In this document: positions 17,652 through 27,217 of the stretch, piece after piece
Position numbering within the stretch: the stretch's first letter is position 1
Layout of the letters: each line of letters opens with the position of its first letter
Assembly (NCBI GenBank): GCA_020636255.1
Contig: JACJYE010000004.1
Location: 186,001 to 250,000 of the forward strand
DNA length: 64,000 bases
Reading direction: 5' to 3'
DNA from: Lewinellaceae bacterium
Lineage (GTDB): Bacteria; Bacteroidota; Bacteroidia; Chitinophagales; Saprospiraceae
The notes under the pieces: generated by a model
Seen by the model: only the letters and a program-made list of their open reading frames with translations
Database searches by the model: none
What the model was told of the DNA's origin: nothing
Program-made: the position numbers and the translations under genes

Positions 17652-20600
17652 ATGAAATTCAAGAACTTACAAAAGCCATTAGGTTTACTACTCTTCCTGA
17701 TCCTTTTGGGAGCAAGCCCTGCCATAGCACAAAATATGGTCAGGGGCAAAGTAGTCTCAACCGACAATGAGCCCTTGATCGGGGTCAACGTGCAGGTGAA
17801 AAACACCAGCAACGGGACCATTACAGACATCGACGGCACTTATGAGATCGCCGCCGCACCTACTGACACCCTGCTGTTCTCTTACGTAGGGTATACCACG
17901 CAGGAAATACCGGTAGCCAACCGGAGCACGATCAATGTGGACCTGGCATCAGACACCCAGATCCTGGATGAAGTCGTCGTGATCGGCTACGGTACCGTTA
18001 AGAAAACAGACCTTACCGGCTCGGTCGCCACCTTATCGGGCAACAAACTGGAAAAGATCCCTGTGGCCAGCGCGGCCCAGGCCATCACCGGCCGCCTTCC
18101 AGGTGTCAACGTACTGACGACCGACGGCTCGCCGGATGCAGAGATCGTCATCCGCGTTCGGGGTGGTGGCTCCATCACCCAGGACAACTCGCCGCTGTAT
18201 GTCGTTGACGGCTTTATCGTCAGCAGCATCCGCGACATCCCTCCTTCCGATATTGAAAGCATCAGCGTATTGAAAGACGCTTCCGCCACCGCTATTTATG
18301 GTGCTCAGGCATCTAACGGCGTTGTCGTTATTACCACCAAACGCCCTACTGCAGGCAAGATCAACGTTTCCTACAACGGTTTTATGCAGTTCAAGCAATT
18401 GCCCCAGGACAGAAGGTACGAAGTATTGTCGCCTTACGAGTTCGCTTTGGCCAACTACGAATACGCCGCAGTGCGGTCGGAAGCCGACCTGCGGAACTTC
18501 GAGAAGTTCTTCGGCAAATACGATGACCTTGAACTCTACAAGCAGAAGCCGGGCACCGACTGGCAGGAAGAGCTGTTCGGCGACCCCAAGCTGTCGCAGT
18601 ACCACAACGTCAGCATCAGCGGTGGCTCTCAAACCACCAGGATGAGCCTTAGCCTGACCAACAACACGGACGAAGGCCTGCTGGTCGGGTCGGGTTTCAC
18701 CCGTAACGTGGTCAACTTCAAACTGAACCAGGACCTCTCGCGCAAGCTCACCTTTGAAGCCACAGCGCGTATCACCAATACCGTAGTCGATGGCGCCGGC
18801 ACTTCCGGCAACGCCCAGATCGGCATCAAGGAAGCCGTACAGACCCGCCCCGTGAACGGCATTGCCGACGAGCTCGACCTCGACCTGAACTCCATCGACC
18901 CTAACGACGACTATGCGAGCTTCATCAAAAGCCTCGTCAACCCCACGGAACTGGTAAAACAGGACTGGAGGGAAAGAACGACCAACGACTACGTCCTGAA
19001 CGCCGCCCTGAACTGGTCGGTGCTGGACAACCTGGACCTGAAAACGACCTTCACGACCTCCAAATCCTTTGACAAGAGCCTGCGCTTCTACGGCCCGCTG
19101 ACCAGTGAATCCTTCAACAACGGTGGCAACCTGCCGCTGGGTGAAAAGACCACCCGCGAGCTGTTCTCCTACCGCTGGCTGAATACAGTGTCCTATCGCT
19201 TCAAAAACCTGGGCGCCCACGAACTGGACCTGCTGGCAGGCCACGAGATCTATTCTACCGGAGGTGTTTACGACTTTATCCGCGCCGAAGATTTCCGCGT
19301 GTCCATCACGCCGGAAGAGTTGTTCGCCAATATGACCTTCGGGCGGACAGACCGGCACGCCACAGAGGACTATACCAATTCCAACCGGCTTTCTTTCTTC
19401 GGCCGGGCCAACTACCAGTTTAAGAACCGCTATCTGTTTACGGCCACTTTCCGTTCCGACGCGTCCAGCAAATTTGCCAAGGACAACAGAGTGGGCATTT
19501 TCCCCGCATTCGCCGTGGGCTGGAAGATCTCTGAAGAAGACTTTTTCCCGACATCCGGGTTTTTCAATGAGTTGAAGCTCAGGGCCAGTTATGGTGAGAC
19601 CGGTAACGACCGCATCGACGCCACGGCCACGCAGTTCCTGTTCGTCGGCTCTACGCTCCGCGGCCCGGGCTTCGGCAACTACGACAACCCTTACTACACG
19701 CCGACCGGCAGCACGTTGTACAACCCGAATATCAAGTGGGAAACAACGATCAACCGCAACATCGGCCTCGACTTTACCCTGGCCCGGAATAAACTCACCG
19801 GTAGCCTCGACTTTTACAAAAACACGACGGAAGACCTGCTGCTGCGCTCGGCCATCCCCTCCAATACGGGTTTCAGCACGCAGTGGAACAACATCGGCAC
19901 CACCTCCAACCAGGGTGTTGAACTGGGCCTGACCGCATTCCTGATCGAACGCCCCGGCTTCTCCTTATCCGCTAACTTCAACATCGGTGTGAACGAAGCG
20001 AAAGTTGAAAAACTGGACGGCACGGCCGAACGGTTCTTCCAGTCTGGCTGGGCCAGCACCGACCTCAAAGACCAGGACGACTACTACGTCCGCGTCGGTG
20101 AGAAACTGGGCGATATCTATGGTTATGTTACGGATGGATATTACACTACGGATGACTTCTCCGGTTATGACGCAGCCACGGACAAATACTTCCTTAAAGA
20201 AGGCATAGCCGATGCCAGCGCCACCGTAGGTAACAACAACATCCGCCCGGGCTTCCTCAAGCTGAAGGACCTTAACGACGACGGGGTCATCAACAGCGAA
20301 GACCGTCAGGTGATCGGCAACGCGCTGCCGAAGCACCAGGGTGGTTTCGGCCTCGACCTGCGCTTCCATGGTTTCGACGCCTCTATTTTCTTCAACTGGT
20401 CTTATGGCAACGACATCTACAATACGGGTAAGATCCAGTACAACCAGTTCCGCCGTATCACCTACGGCAACCTGCTGTCGGATATGAGTATCGACAACCG
20501 TTTCACTTATCTCGACGTCGACGGTTCCATCACCGGTGTTCCGGGCGGCATCGTTACTGACCTTGCTGAACTTGCAGCGTTAAACGCCGGTAAGGAAATG

Positions 20601-20915
20601 TGGTCGCACAACAGCTTCGGCGTAGCTCAGGCCACGATCCACAGCTGGGCCGTTGAAGACGGTTCGTTCCTGCGCCTCAACAACCTGAACATAGGGTATT
20701 CGCTGCCTGCCAGCGTTATTTCCAAAATAGGGCTGTCGCAATTCCGGATCTACGCCACGGGCAACAACCTGCACCTGTGGACCAAATATTCCGGCTACGA
20801 CCCAGAAGTGAGCACGACGAGAAGTTCTGCCTATTCCGGCCTGACACCGGGGGTCGACTATTCGTCCTTCCCGAGAAGCCGTTCTTATACGGTAGGGGTG
20901 AATGTGACCTTCTAA
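17652..20915 (+). CDS. susC: SusC-type TonB-dependent outer-membrane glycan importer
   Basis: A 1087-residue SusC/RagA-family porin that imports oligosaccharides through the outer membrane using TonB energy. After a signal peptide (ends PAIAQN) comes a carboxypeptidase-D-like domain (VRGKVVSTDNEPLIGVNV), a TonB box region (ILDEVVVIGYGTVKKTDLTG), the plug domain with PLYVVDGFIV and SNGVVVITTK, and a long beta-barrel ending in YTVGVNVTF with the C-terminal aromatic residue needed for assembly. It is followed 24 bases later by susD. Neighbouring pectate lyases suggest the ligand is a homogalacturonan or RG-I oligosaccharide (inference). Confidence 0.97.
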   Translation: MKFKNLQKPLGLLLFLILLGASPAIAQNMVRGKVVSTDNEPLIGVNVQVKNTSNGTITDIDGTYEIAAAPTDTLLFSYVGYTTQEIPVANRSTINVDLASDTQILDEVVVIGYGTVKKTDLTGSVATLSGNKLEKIPVASAAQAITGRLPGVNVLTTDGSPDAEIVIRVRGGGSITQDNSPLYVVDGFIVSSIRDIPPSDIESISVLKDASATAIYGAQASNGVVVITTKRPTAGKINVSYNGFMQFKQLPQDRRYEVLSPYEFALANYEYAAVRSEADLRNFEKFFGKYDDLELYKQKPGTDWQEELFGDPKLSQYHNVSISGGSQTTRMSLSLTNNTDEGLLVGSGFTRNVVNFKLNQDLSRKLTFEATARITNTVVDGAGTSGNAQIGIKEAVQTRPVNGIADELDLDLNSIDPNDDYASFIKSLVNPTELVKQDWRERTTNDYVLNAALNWSVLDNLDLKTTFTTSKSFDKSLRFYGPLTSESFNNGGNLPLGEKTTRELFSYRWLNTVSYRFKNLGAHELDLLAGHEIYSTGGVYDFIRAEDFRVSITPEELFANMTFGRTDRHATEDYTNSNRLSFFGRANYQFKNRYLFTATFRSDASSKFAKDNRVGIFPAFAVGWKISEEDFFPTSGFFNELKLRASYGETGNDRIDATATQFLFVGSTLRGPGFGNYDNPYYTPTGSTLYNPNIKWETTINRNIGLDFTLARNKLTGSLDFYKNTTEDLLLRSAIPSNTGFSTQWNNIGTTSNQGVELGLTAFLIERPGFSLSANFNIGVNEAKVEKLDGTAERFFQSGWASTDLKDQDDYYVRVGEKLGDIYGYVTDGYYTTDDFSGYDAATDKYFLKEGIADASATVGNNNIRPGFLKLKDLNDDGVINSEDRQVIGNALPKHQGGFGLDLRFHGFDASIFFNWSYGNDIYNTGKIQYNQFRRITYGNLLSDMSIDNRFTYLDVDGSITGVPGGIVTDLAELAALNAGKEMWSHNSFGVAQATIHSWAVEDGSFLRLNNLNIGYSLPASVISKIGLSQFRIYATGNNLHLWTKYSGYDPEVSTTRSSAYSGLTPGVDYSSFPRSRSYTVGVNVTF

Positions 20916-20939
20916 TGTAAACCACTTAAATCAGTAGTT

Positions 20940-22760
20940 ATGAAACTCAAAATTTTCATCATAGCCGGGGCAGCATTACTCCTTTCTGCCTGCCAGGATT
21001 TTCTGGAGCCCGACTCCATATCCACCTTCGACACGAACTATGTCTATTCCAATGTCGATGACGCCAGAAAAGGCGTAAACGCCATCTACGTCCAATTCGA
21101 CGTCGACGGCTTCCGGTCGAGGTTGTCAAACAACATGACCGGTAATACGGACATCGAGCGCCAAAGCGGCTGGACCAGCTCCGGCGACCGCTACCAGATC
21201 TGGAACCTGAACGCCCTGGAAAGCAATGGCGACCTGAGGCAGTTCTGGAACGCAGCCTATACGGCCATCCGCGACGCCAACATCGCCATCGAAGGCATTC
21301 TGGCCAGCGGGACGCTGGAATCCAGCGACGTCGCTACTTCCCAGTCTATGTACCAGATGCTGGGCGAGGCTTACACCCTGCGCGCCTATTGGTACAGCAT
21401 GCTCACCTACTATTTTGGCGATGTGCCCAACGTACGGGAAGCGCCGAAAGCCGGTAACGACTTTTTCCTGCCGAAGGAAAACCGGAATGTCATCCTTTCC
21501 CAGGTCATTCAGGATATGGTCGATATCGAAGGCAAAATGCTCTGGGCTGACGAACTCCCCTATGGCATCGAGCAAGTGAACCGGGAATACACCCTGGGCA
21601 TGATCGCACGGATCGCCCTGCAGCGCGGCGGCTATTACCTGACGCCGGACCTGAATATGCAAAGGGATGGCGACTATCTGGAATACTACCAGCTTGCCAA
21701 GGACTATACCGAGAAACTGATGACGCTGAAGGACCGGCCGCTGCCCACTGACTACCGCCAGATCTTTATGAACGAATGCAAGTTCATCAGCCCGGTCAAT
21801 GACGAGATCCTCTTCGAGGTGCCCTTCGCAGTCGGCAACGGTGATGTGGGTTGGAATATAGGCATCCAGGTGATCGGCGGGGCCACCGCTACGCACAGCT
21901 ATGGATCGGGTGGCAACTACATGGGTATGCCTCCCTCCTATTACTTCTCCTTCGACACCCTGGACATTCGCCGGGACGTCACCTGTGCCCTGTATAAGGT
22001 GAACGCAAACTTCGAACAGGAATTCATTAGCAGTGCACCCCAGAATATTGCACAGGGTAAATGGAGCCGCCACTTCCTGGACAACCCTCCGGGCGCCAAC
22101 TCTGCCAAAGGCACCGGTATCAACTGGCCGATGATGCGTTACGCCGACGTACTGCTGATGTACGCCGAAGCTGAGAATGAAATCAACGGCCCCACGGGTA
22201 CGGCCCAGGAAGCCCTGAAAAGAGTTCGCCAGCGCGCTTTCGACTCCAAAGACTGGGGAACGAAAGTCGACGCTTACGTATCATCAGCTGCCAGCGGCAA
22301 AGAAGCCTTTTTCGATGCCATCGTCAACGAGCGCGCATGGGAATTCGGCGGCGAGATGATCCGCAAGTACGAGCTCATCCGCTGGAACATCTATTCCGAA
22401 AAAATGGCGGAAACGGTAGAGACGCTGAAGGCCATGGCCGACGCTGCCAATACCGGCTCGGGACAATACTCCAACCTGCCCGATTACATGTACTGGAAGC
22501 TGGACGAAAGCGGTAATTTCACTGTGCTGAACCCGAACCGCAAGATAGCCGCCGCTCCCGATGACACCTGGACACGGCAGTCTTTCCTGATCGGCCTGTA
22601 CGACACCAATACCAACACCTACTCCGAATGGATCACCAAGGACTGGGCCAACTACATCAACGGGCCCAACCCAGGCGTAGTAAGGTATGTTTTCCCGATC
22701 CCCGCCGAGGCCATCACGAATAGCCAGGGGACGCTGAAAAATGACGGCTACATGTTCTAG
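20940..22760 (+). CDS. susD: SusD/RagB-type glycan-binding lipoprotein
   Basis: A 606-residue surface lipoprotein that caps the adjacent SusC barrel and delivers oligosaccharide. The lipobox is LLSACQDFLEPDS. The TPR-rich SusD fold is recognisable from RDANIAIEG, LGEAYTLRAYWYSMLTYYFG-like, PMMRYADVLLMYAEAENEIN and the family-typical terminal VRYVFPIPAEAITNSQG. It is translated downstream of susC with a 24-base gap and followed by a hairpin before the next lipoprotein. Confidence 0.96.
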   Translation: MKLKIFIIAGAALLLSACQDFLEPDSISTFDTNYVYSNVDDARKGVNAIYVQFDVDGFRSRLSNNMTGNTDIERQSGWTSSGDRYQIWNLNALESNGDLRQFWNAAYTAIRDANIAIEGILASGTLESSDVATSQSMYQMLGEAYTLRAYWYSMLTYYFGDVPNVREAPKAGNDFFLPKENRNVILSQVIQDMVDIEGKMLWADELPYGIEQVNREYTLGMIARIALQRGGYYLTPDLNMQRDGDYLEYYQLAKDYTEKLMTLKDRPLPTDYRQIFMNECKFISPVNDEILFEVPFAVGNGDVGWNIGIQVIGGATATHSYGSGGNYMGMPPSYYFSFDTLDIRRDVTCALYKVNANFEQEFISSAPQNIAQGKWSRHFLDNPPGANSAKGTGINWPMMRYADVLLMYAEAENEINGPTGTAQEALKRVRQRAFDSKDWGTKVDAYVSSAASGKEAFFDAIVNERAWEFGGEMIRKYELIRWNIYSEKMAETVETLKAMADAANTGSGQYSNLPDYMYWKLDESGNFTVLNPNRKIAAAPDDTWTRQSFLIGLYDTNTNTYSEWITKDWANYINGPNPGVVRYVFPIPAEAITNSQGTLKNDGYMF

Positions 22761-22766
22761 CCATCC

Positions 22767-22796
22767 CACCTGCCGGTGGGCAGCCACTGGCAGGTG
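22767..22796 (+). other. Intercistronic hairpin after first susD
   Basis: A perfect 8-bp stem CACCTGCC/GGCAGGTG (22767-22774 and 22789-22796) with a 14-base loop lies 7 bases after the susD stop and 28 before the next ATG. No T-tract follows, so it probably acts as a 3' stabiliser or processing site that raises SusCD mRNA relative to downstream genes (inference). Confidence 0.4.
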
Positions 22797-22823
22797 TATT
22801 GTTAAATTCTGAAATCTGCAATT

Positions 22824-24497
22824 ATGAATAGCTTTAGGACCAAAATATTCGGGCCGCTTCTCGCCCTTATTGCAGCCGTTATCCTGATGGCCGGCTGCGA
22901 AAAAGATGAAGTTTTTGAAAAAACACGCCTCTTCCGCCCGGTGCTTAACGAAGAGCTGAGAGCAGAGCTCAATACCATCATCGTGAATATGGGCAATATC
23001 AGAGAGGCTACAACCTACACTATCGAGGTCAGCCGCGATACTTTCGCCACCATCGATTACACGATCGAATCCGATACGAGCTACGTCGTGATCAATGAGG
23101 AAACGCTGAATGGCGATGAACTGCTGTGGAATACGCTTTATCAGGTCAGGGCAACAGCCCATGCCTCCAATCCGCAATACGACAGCAAGATCTCCGACCT
23201 TGGCAATGTGCGCACGGAGCGCTTCCCCTCGATTATGAAGATACCCACCGTCGACGACATCATCGATGTTGCGGTACGGGTGAGCTGGCAGCCCATCGGC
23301 GCCGCCGTGACCAAGATCAGGACGTTCACCACTGACGACCTGAAGCTGGAAAACCCGATCGCCGAATACGACGTAAGTACGGATGACCAGGCAGCCGGCG
23401 TTTCGATCATCGACGGGATGGAGCCTGCAACGGCCTATCAGGTGGCCATCTACAGCGGCGCCACCGGGGAACAACTCCGCGGCTGGGAAACGTTCGTTAC
23501 GCTGGAGAAAGGCGTTGACCCCGCCGACCCGAACGTGGTCGACCTGTCGGGCAGTGAAGACCCCGACGCAGTAGGCGCTGCTGTTCTGAACGCTGCCGAC
23601 GGCAATATCATCCTGCTTAAGAAAGGCGTATTGTACAACTTCCCGTCCGAAAACCTCAACAAGTCCATTACGATCAGAGGTGCATACGGCTTCGGGGCTC
23701 AGAAAGCGATACTCTTCACGACGGGCAACTGGAACATCGAGAATGGCGCATCCATCAACCACATCCGCTTCATCGACCTGGAACTGAGAGGGGAAGATAT
23801 CGGCGGCGACTACGTGTTCAACCCCAACAACGACATGGAGACCACGGTCGAGGAACTGACGTTTGACAACTGCATCATCAATACCTTCCGGGGTATCATC
23901 AGGGTTCGCGGCGGTGTGCACGTCAAACATTACAACATCAACAACAGCATTGTACACCACATCGGCGGTTACGGCATTTTCACCTGCGATACCGATGGCG
24001 CAGGCGGTGCTTCGATTGACAACATCGCGCTGACGAACAGCACGTTCAGCAAGATCCACTCCTTTATGACCACGCGCCAGAATGCCGAGTCGCTGCTGAT
24101 CGACGCCTGCACGCTTAGCGAATATGCCGACCCCGACGGTATCCTGTTCCGGTGGCGCGGCGAGGACGGCGTATTGAGCAACGTCCTCAACGGCATCACG
24201 ATCACGAACTCGATCTGGGGGCATGCATGGGACGAAGGCGAGACCGGCAACCTCAGCATAAGGGGCATCTACGATGGCCTGGAAGCCACGTCCTTCAACA
24301 TCGTCAACACTTACGCTACTTCCGATTTCTCGTTCACGGCCGATTCGGAAATACCAGGCTTCCCGGCCCTGAACTATAGTGGTACGGCTGAAGACCTCTG
24401 GGTGGACCCCTTCGATGGGCTCGACTTTAACATCAAAGACAACGGCTTTGCCGGCAAATACGATGCCGGTGACCCGCGTTGGAGGGTTAAGCTGTAA
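22824..24497 (+). CDS. Surface lipoprotein with FnIII-like and right-handed beta-helix regions (DUF4957/DUF5123-like)
   Basis: A 557-residue lipoprotein (lipobox LMAGCEKDE). Residues of about 40-240 look like two fibronectin-III-type beta domains (ATTYTIEVSRDTF, MEPATAYQVAIYSGATGEQL). The rest has short repeated beta-strand turns typical of a right-handed parallel beta-helix (GNIILLKKGVLYNF, ITIRGAYGFG, LTFDNCIINTFRGIIRV, NIALTNSTFSKIH). The family resembles the DUF4957/DUF5123 proteins that follow SusD in pectin loci; this name is from memory. Position suggests a surface glycan-binding protein; a lyase activity is possible given the beta-helix, but I see no assigned catalytic residues. Confidence 0.75.
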   Translation: MNSFRTKIFGPLLALIAAVILMAGCEKDEVFEKTRLFRPVLNEELRAELNTIIVNMGNIREATTYTIEVSRDTFATIDYTIESDTSYVVINEETLNGDELLWNTLYQVRATAHASNPQYDSKISDLGNVRTERFPSIMKIPTVDDIIDVAVRVSWQPIGAAVTKIRTFTTDDLKLENPIAEYDVSTDDQAAGVSIIDGMEPATAYQVAIYSGATGEQLRGWETFVTLEKGVDPADPNVVDLSGSEDPDAVGAAVLNAADGNIILLKKGVLYNFPSENLNKSITIRGAYGFGAQKAILFTTGNWNIENGASINHIRFIDLELRGEDIGGDYVFNPNNDMETTVEELTFDNCIINTFRGIIRVRGGVHVKHYNINNSIVHHIGGYGIFTCDTDGAGGASIDNIALTNSTFSKIHSFMTTRQNAESLLIDACTLSEYADPDGILFRWRGEDGVLSNVLNGITITNSIWGHAWDEGETGNLSIRGIYDGLEATSFNIVNTYATSDFSFTADSEIPGFPALNYSGTAEDLWVDPFDGLDFNIKDNGFAGKYDAGDPRWRVKL

Positions 24498-24575
24498 TCA
24501 TTACGATAACCAGCCTCTGGCAGCCCGGAAAGCGTGAGACACCGGACAAGGGGCTTTCATCAAACACCCGCAGGA

Positions 24576-24608
24576 TGCGGAGGGCGCAGCAAAACTGCGT
24601 TCTCCGCA
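24576..24608 (+). other. Strong hairpin between surface lipoprotein and PL1 genes
   Basis: A 14-bp stem (24576-24589 with 24595-24608) around a 5-base CAAAA loop pairs fully if two G-U pairs are allowed. It sits in the 227-bp gap, which holds no gene. The sequence after it (CCTCAGCGG) has no T-tract, so it is not a classical terminator; an attenuating or stabilising role is likely, separating binding proteins from secreted enzymes. Confidence 0.45.
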
Positions 24609-24724
24609 CCTCAGCGGTTCACTTTCCGCCTGACAGGCGCCGGCCTCTAACCTGATCAAACAAATCGAAAATAACGCGGTACGACACCCGCTCCATTCCT
24701 TTTCAAACTGCAAGGCCATCCATC

Positions 24725-26212
24725 ATGAAATTTGAACTATTCGGCATCAAACAACTGTTTTCCCCAATGTTGTTACTCCTTCTGATCTTCCTCACCTCCT
24801 GCCACGGCCCTTCCGGAATGCCGGACACCCCCGGAGAAGAGGGCCCGGTGCCCGTACAGGAGGACCCCCTGGCCTTTCCCGGCGCCGAGGGGTTCGGCAG
24901 GGACGCCACGGGTGGCCGCGGCGGCAAGGTGCTTTTCGTCACCAACCTGAACGACTCCGGCCCGGGCAGCTTTCGGGCTGCCGTAGAGGACGTAGGGCCG
25001 AGGTATGTACTTTTCAAGGTATCGGGAAATATCGAACTGAAATCCCGCCTGCTGATCAGCAACGGCAACCTGACGATCGCCGGGCAGTCGGCGCCGGGCG
25101 AGGGCATCTGTGTCCGGGACTATCCGGTGGTGCTCAATGCCGATAACGTGATCATCCGCTTTATGCGCTTCCGCCTGGGTGACGTTGCCCTGCAGGAGGC
25201 CGATGCCTTCGAGGGGCGTTTCCACAAAAACATCATCATCGACCACTGCTCGATGAGCTGGTCGGTCGACGAATGCCTCAGCATTTACGTCAACGAGAAT
25301 ACGACCGTGCAATGGTGTATCGTCAGCGAAAGCCTGAACAACTCCGTACATAGCAAGGGCGCACATGGCTACGGCGGCATTTGGGGCGGCAAAAACGCCT
25401 CCTTCCACCACAACCTGTTGGCCAACCACGAAAGCCGCAACCCCCGCCTGGGCGAAAGCGCCGGCGACGCCTTTGCACTGACGGACCTGGTTGACATGCG
25501 AAACAATGTCATCTATAACTGGGGCAACAACAGCTGCTACGGAGGCGAGGCCATGAACGTCAATATCGTCAACTGTTATTACAAGCCCGGGCCTGCCACC
25601 CCTTCCTCCAAAAGGGAGCGCATTATCTCTATCGATAAGAACAAGGAACCCGGTACGGACGTCTACGACATTTGGGGGAAATTCTATATTGCCGGCAACT
25701 ATGTTGAAGGCAGCACCAGAGCAACGGCCGACAACTGGGAATACGGGGTGTACAATCAATTCCACTCCAGCTACGGCGCCGTTTCGGCAGCCGACAAGGC
25801 AGCTATGCGCCTGAGCCAGGAACACCCCACCGGGGGAAATGTTACGGCCCATACTCCACAGATCGCCTACGAAAAAGTACTGGATCTCGCCGGCGCTTCT
25901 TTTTTCAGGGACGACATCGACGCACGAATCATAGAGACGACGCGGGCAGGCGCCTTTACCGCGCAGGGTTCCAAGGGCAGCACCAATGGCATCATTGACT
26001 CTCAGGAAGACGTCGGCGGCTGGGTAAGCCTGAATAGCTCGGGCCTGCCGCAGGATTCCTCCGGCGATGGCATGCCCGACGACTGGAAAGCAGCTCACAA
26101 ACTGGACCCCGCCAGCAAAGAAGCCACCGGCAGGAACCTGAGCACGGCCTACGATAACCTGGAAGTTTACCTCAACAGCCTCGTCAAACACATCACTGAC
26201 AATCAGGAATAA
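24725..26212 (+). CDS. PL1 pectate lyase lipoprotein
   Basis: A 495-residue polysaccharide lyase of family PL1 that cuts homogalacturonan by beta-elimination, giving unsaturated oligogalacturonides. The lipobox FLTSCHGP implies lipid anchoring. The beta-helix starts with FPGAEGFGRDATGGRGGKV, followed by TIAGQSAPGEGICVR, HCSMSWSVDECLS and the catalytic-region NHESRNPRLGE with Arg residues conserved in PL1. A C-terminal DSSGDGMPDDWKAAHKLD segment resembles the calcium-loop tail seen in Bacteroidota PL1 enzymes. The stop overlaps the next gene start by one base. Confidence 0.93.
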   Translation: MKFELFGIKQLFSPMLLLLLIFLTSCHGPSGMPDTPGEEGPVPVQEDPLAFPGAEGFGRDATGGRGGKVLFVTNLNDSGPGSFRAAVEDVGPRYVLFKVSGNIELKSRLLISNGNLTIAGQSAPGEGICVRDYPVVLNADNVIIRFMRFRLGDVALQEADAFEGRFHKNIIIDHCSMSWSVDECLSIYVNENTTVQWCIVSESLNNSVHSKGAHGYGGIWGGKNASFHHNLLANHESRNPRLGESAGDAFALTDLVDMRNNVIYNWGNNSCYGGEAMNVNIVNCYYKPGPATPSSKRERIISIDKNKEPGTDVYDIWGKFYIAGNYVEGSTRATADNWEYGVYNQFHSSYGAVSAADKAAMRLSQEHPTGGNVTAHTPQIAYEKVLDLAGASFFRDDIDARIIETTRAGAFTAQGSKGSTNGIIDSQEDVGGWVSLNSSGLPQDSSGDGMPDDWKAAHKLDPASKEATGRNLSTAYDNLEVYLNSLVKHITDNQE

Positions 26213-27180
26213 TGATGGTTCCCATAAAGGCCATTTACCGAACGGGCCTGATCGCAGGGCTTTTGTTGTGTACGTGCCTCCGCCACGCACAGGCACAGTA
26301 TGCCACGGAGATCACCGTTGCCCAGGACGGCAGTGGCGATTTCACCAGTATCCAGGATGCGGTCGACGCCAGCAAGGCCTTCCCCGGCCAGCGCATCACG
26401 ATACATATCAAAAGCGGCACCTACCGTGAGAAGGTAAAGATCCATGCCTGGAACACCATGTTAAGCCTGATCGGAGAAGGCGCCGACAAGACCGTTATCA
26501 CCTATAACGACCACTTCAACAAGATAGCCCGGGGCCGCAACAGCACTTTTCACACTTACACAATGCTGGTGCAGGGGAATGATTTCCGGGCCGAAGGGTT
26601 GAGCATCGAGAATACGGCCGGGCCGGTAGGACAAGCTGTCGCGTTGTCGGTCGAAGCCGACCGCTGCGTTTTCGAGAACTGCACCTTCACAGGGCACCAG
26701 GATACGCTGTACGTAGCCGGTGAAGGCGCCCGCTCCTATTTTCATAACTGTTATATCGAAGGCACGACCGATTTCATTTTCGGGGCCGGCACGGCCGTCT
26801 TCGAGCAGTGCCGTATACACGCCAAATCGGATTCTTACATTACAGCTGCTTCGACGCCGAAAGGTATACCCTACGGGCTGGTTTTCCTCAAGTGCAGCAT
26901 CACCGCAGCAGAAGGCGTCAAAGGCGTATACCTGGGGAGGCCATGGCGCCCTTACGCCAAAACGGTGTTCCTGAATTGTGAGATGAGCGGCCAGGTACAA
27001 CCCGAAGGCTGGCATCACTGGGAGGCCCCTGAAAAGGAACCGAACGTCTATTACGCAGAATACCGGTCGACAGGTGCAGGCGCAAGGCCGGCTTCCAGGG
27101 CTTCATGGCCGCATCAGCTCAACCGAAGGCAAAGCAAGAAATATACGTTGGATCATATCTTTTCCGGCTGGAAGCCCTAA
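26212..27180 (+). CDS. CE8 pectin methylesterase
   Basis: A 322-residue exported pectin methylesterase that removes methyl groups from homogalacturonan so that the flanking PL1 lyases can act. Signal peptide ends near RHAQAQ; the domain runs from AQDGSGDFTSIQDAVDASK to the end. Catalytic residues are visible in GHQDTLYV, GTTDFIFGAG and LGRPWRPYAK. The ATG at 26212 overlaps the PL1 stop by one base; an ATG one codon later (26215) is equally possible. It is a single-domain relative of the CE8 half of the fusion at 14259-16109. Confidence 0.94.
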   Translation: MMVPIKAIYRTGLIAGLLLCTCLRHAQAQYATEITVAQDGSGDFTSIQDAVDASKAFPGQRITIHIKSGTYREKVKIHAWNTMLSLIGEGADKTVITYNDHFNKIARGRNSTFHTYTMLVQGNDFRAEGLSIENTAGPVGQAVALSVEADRCVFENCTFTGHQDTLYVAGEGARSYFHNCYIEGTTDFIFGAGTAVFEQCRIHAKSDSYITAASTPKGIPYGLVFLKCSITAAEGVKGVYLGRPWRPYAKTVFLNCEMSGQVQPEGWHHWEAPEKEPNVYYAEYRSTGAGARPASRASWPHQLNRRQSKKYTLDHIFSGWKP

Positions 27181-27217
27181 AGCTTGGAGCCCGGGTTACA
27201 GTCATAAACCTTCCACA

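Noticed and set aside
18033..19358. Minus-strand frame of 441 codons inside susC
   Set aside because: Antisense shadow of the SusC plug and barrel; no domain or start signals.
22284..24224. Minus-strand frame of 646 codons over susD and the surface lipoprotein
   Set aside because: Antisense to two clear genes with signal peptides and operon spacing; no recognisable protein features of its own.
24773..26296. Minus-strand frame of 507 codons over the PL1 gene
   Set aside because: Shadow of a pectate lyase; composition is typical of antisense frames in this GC-rich DNA.
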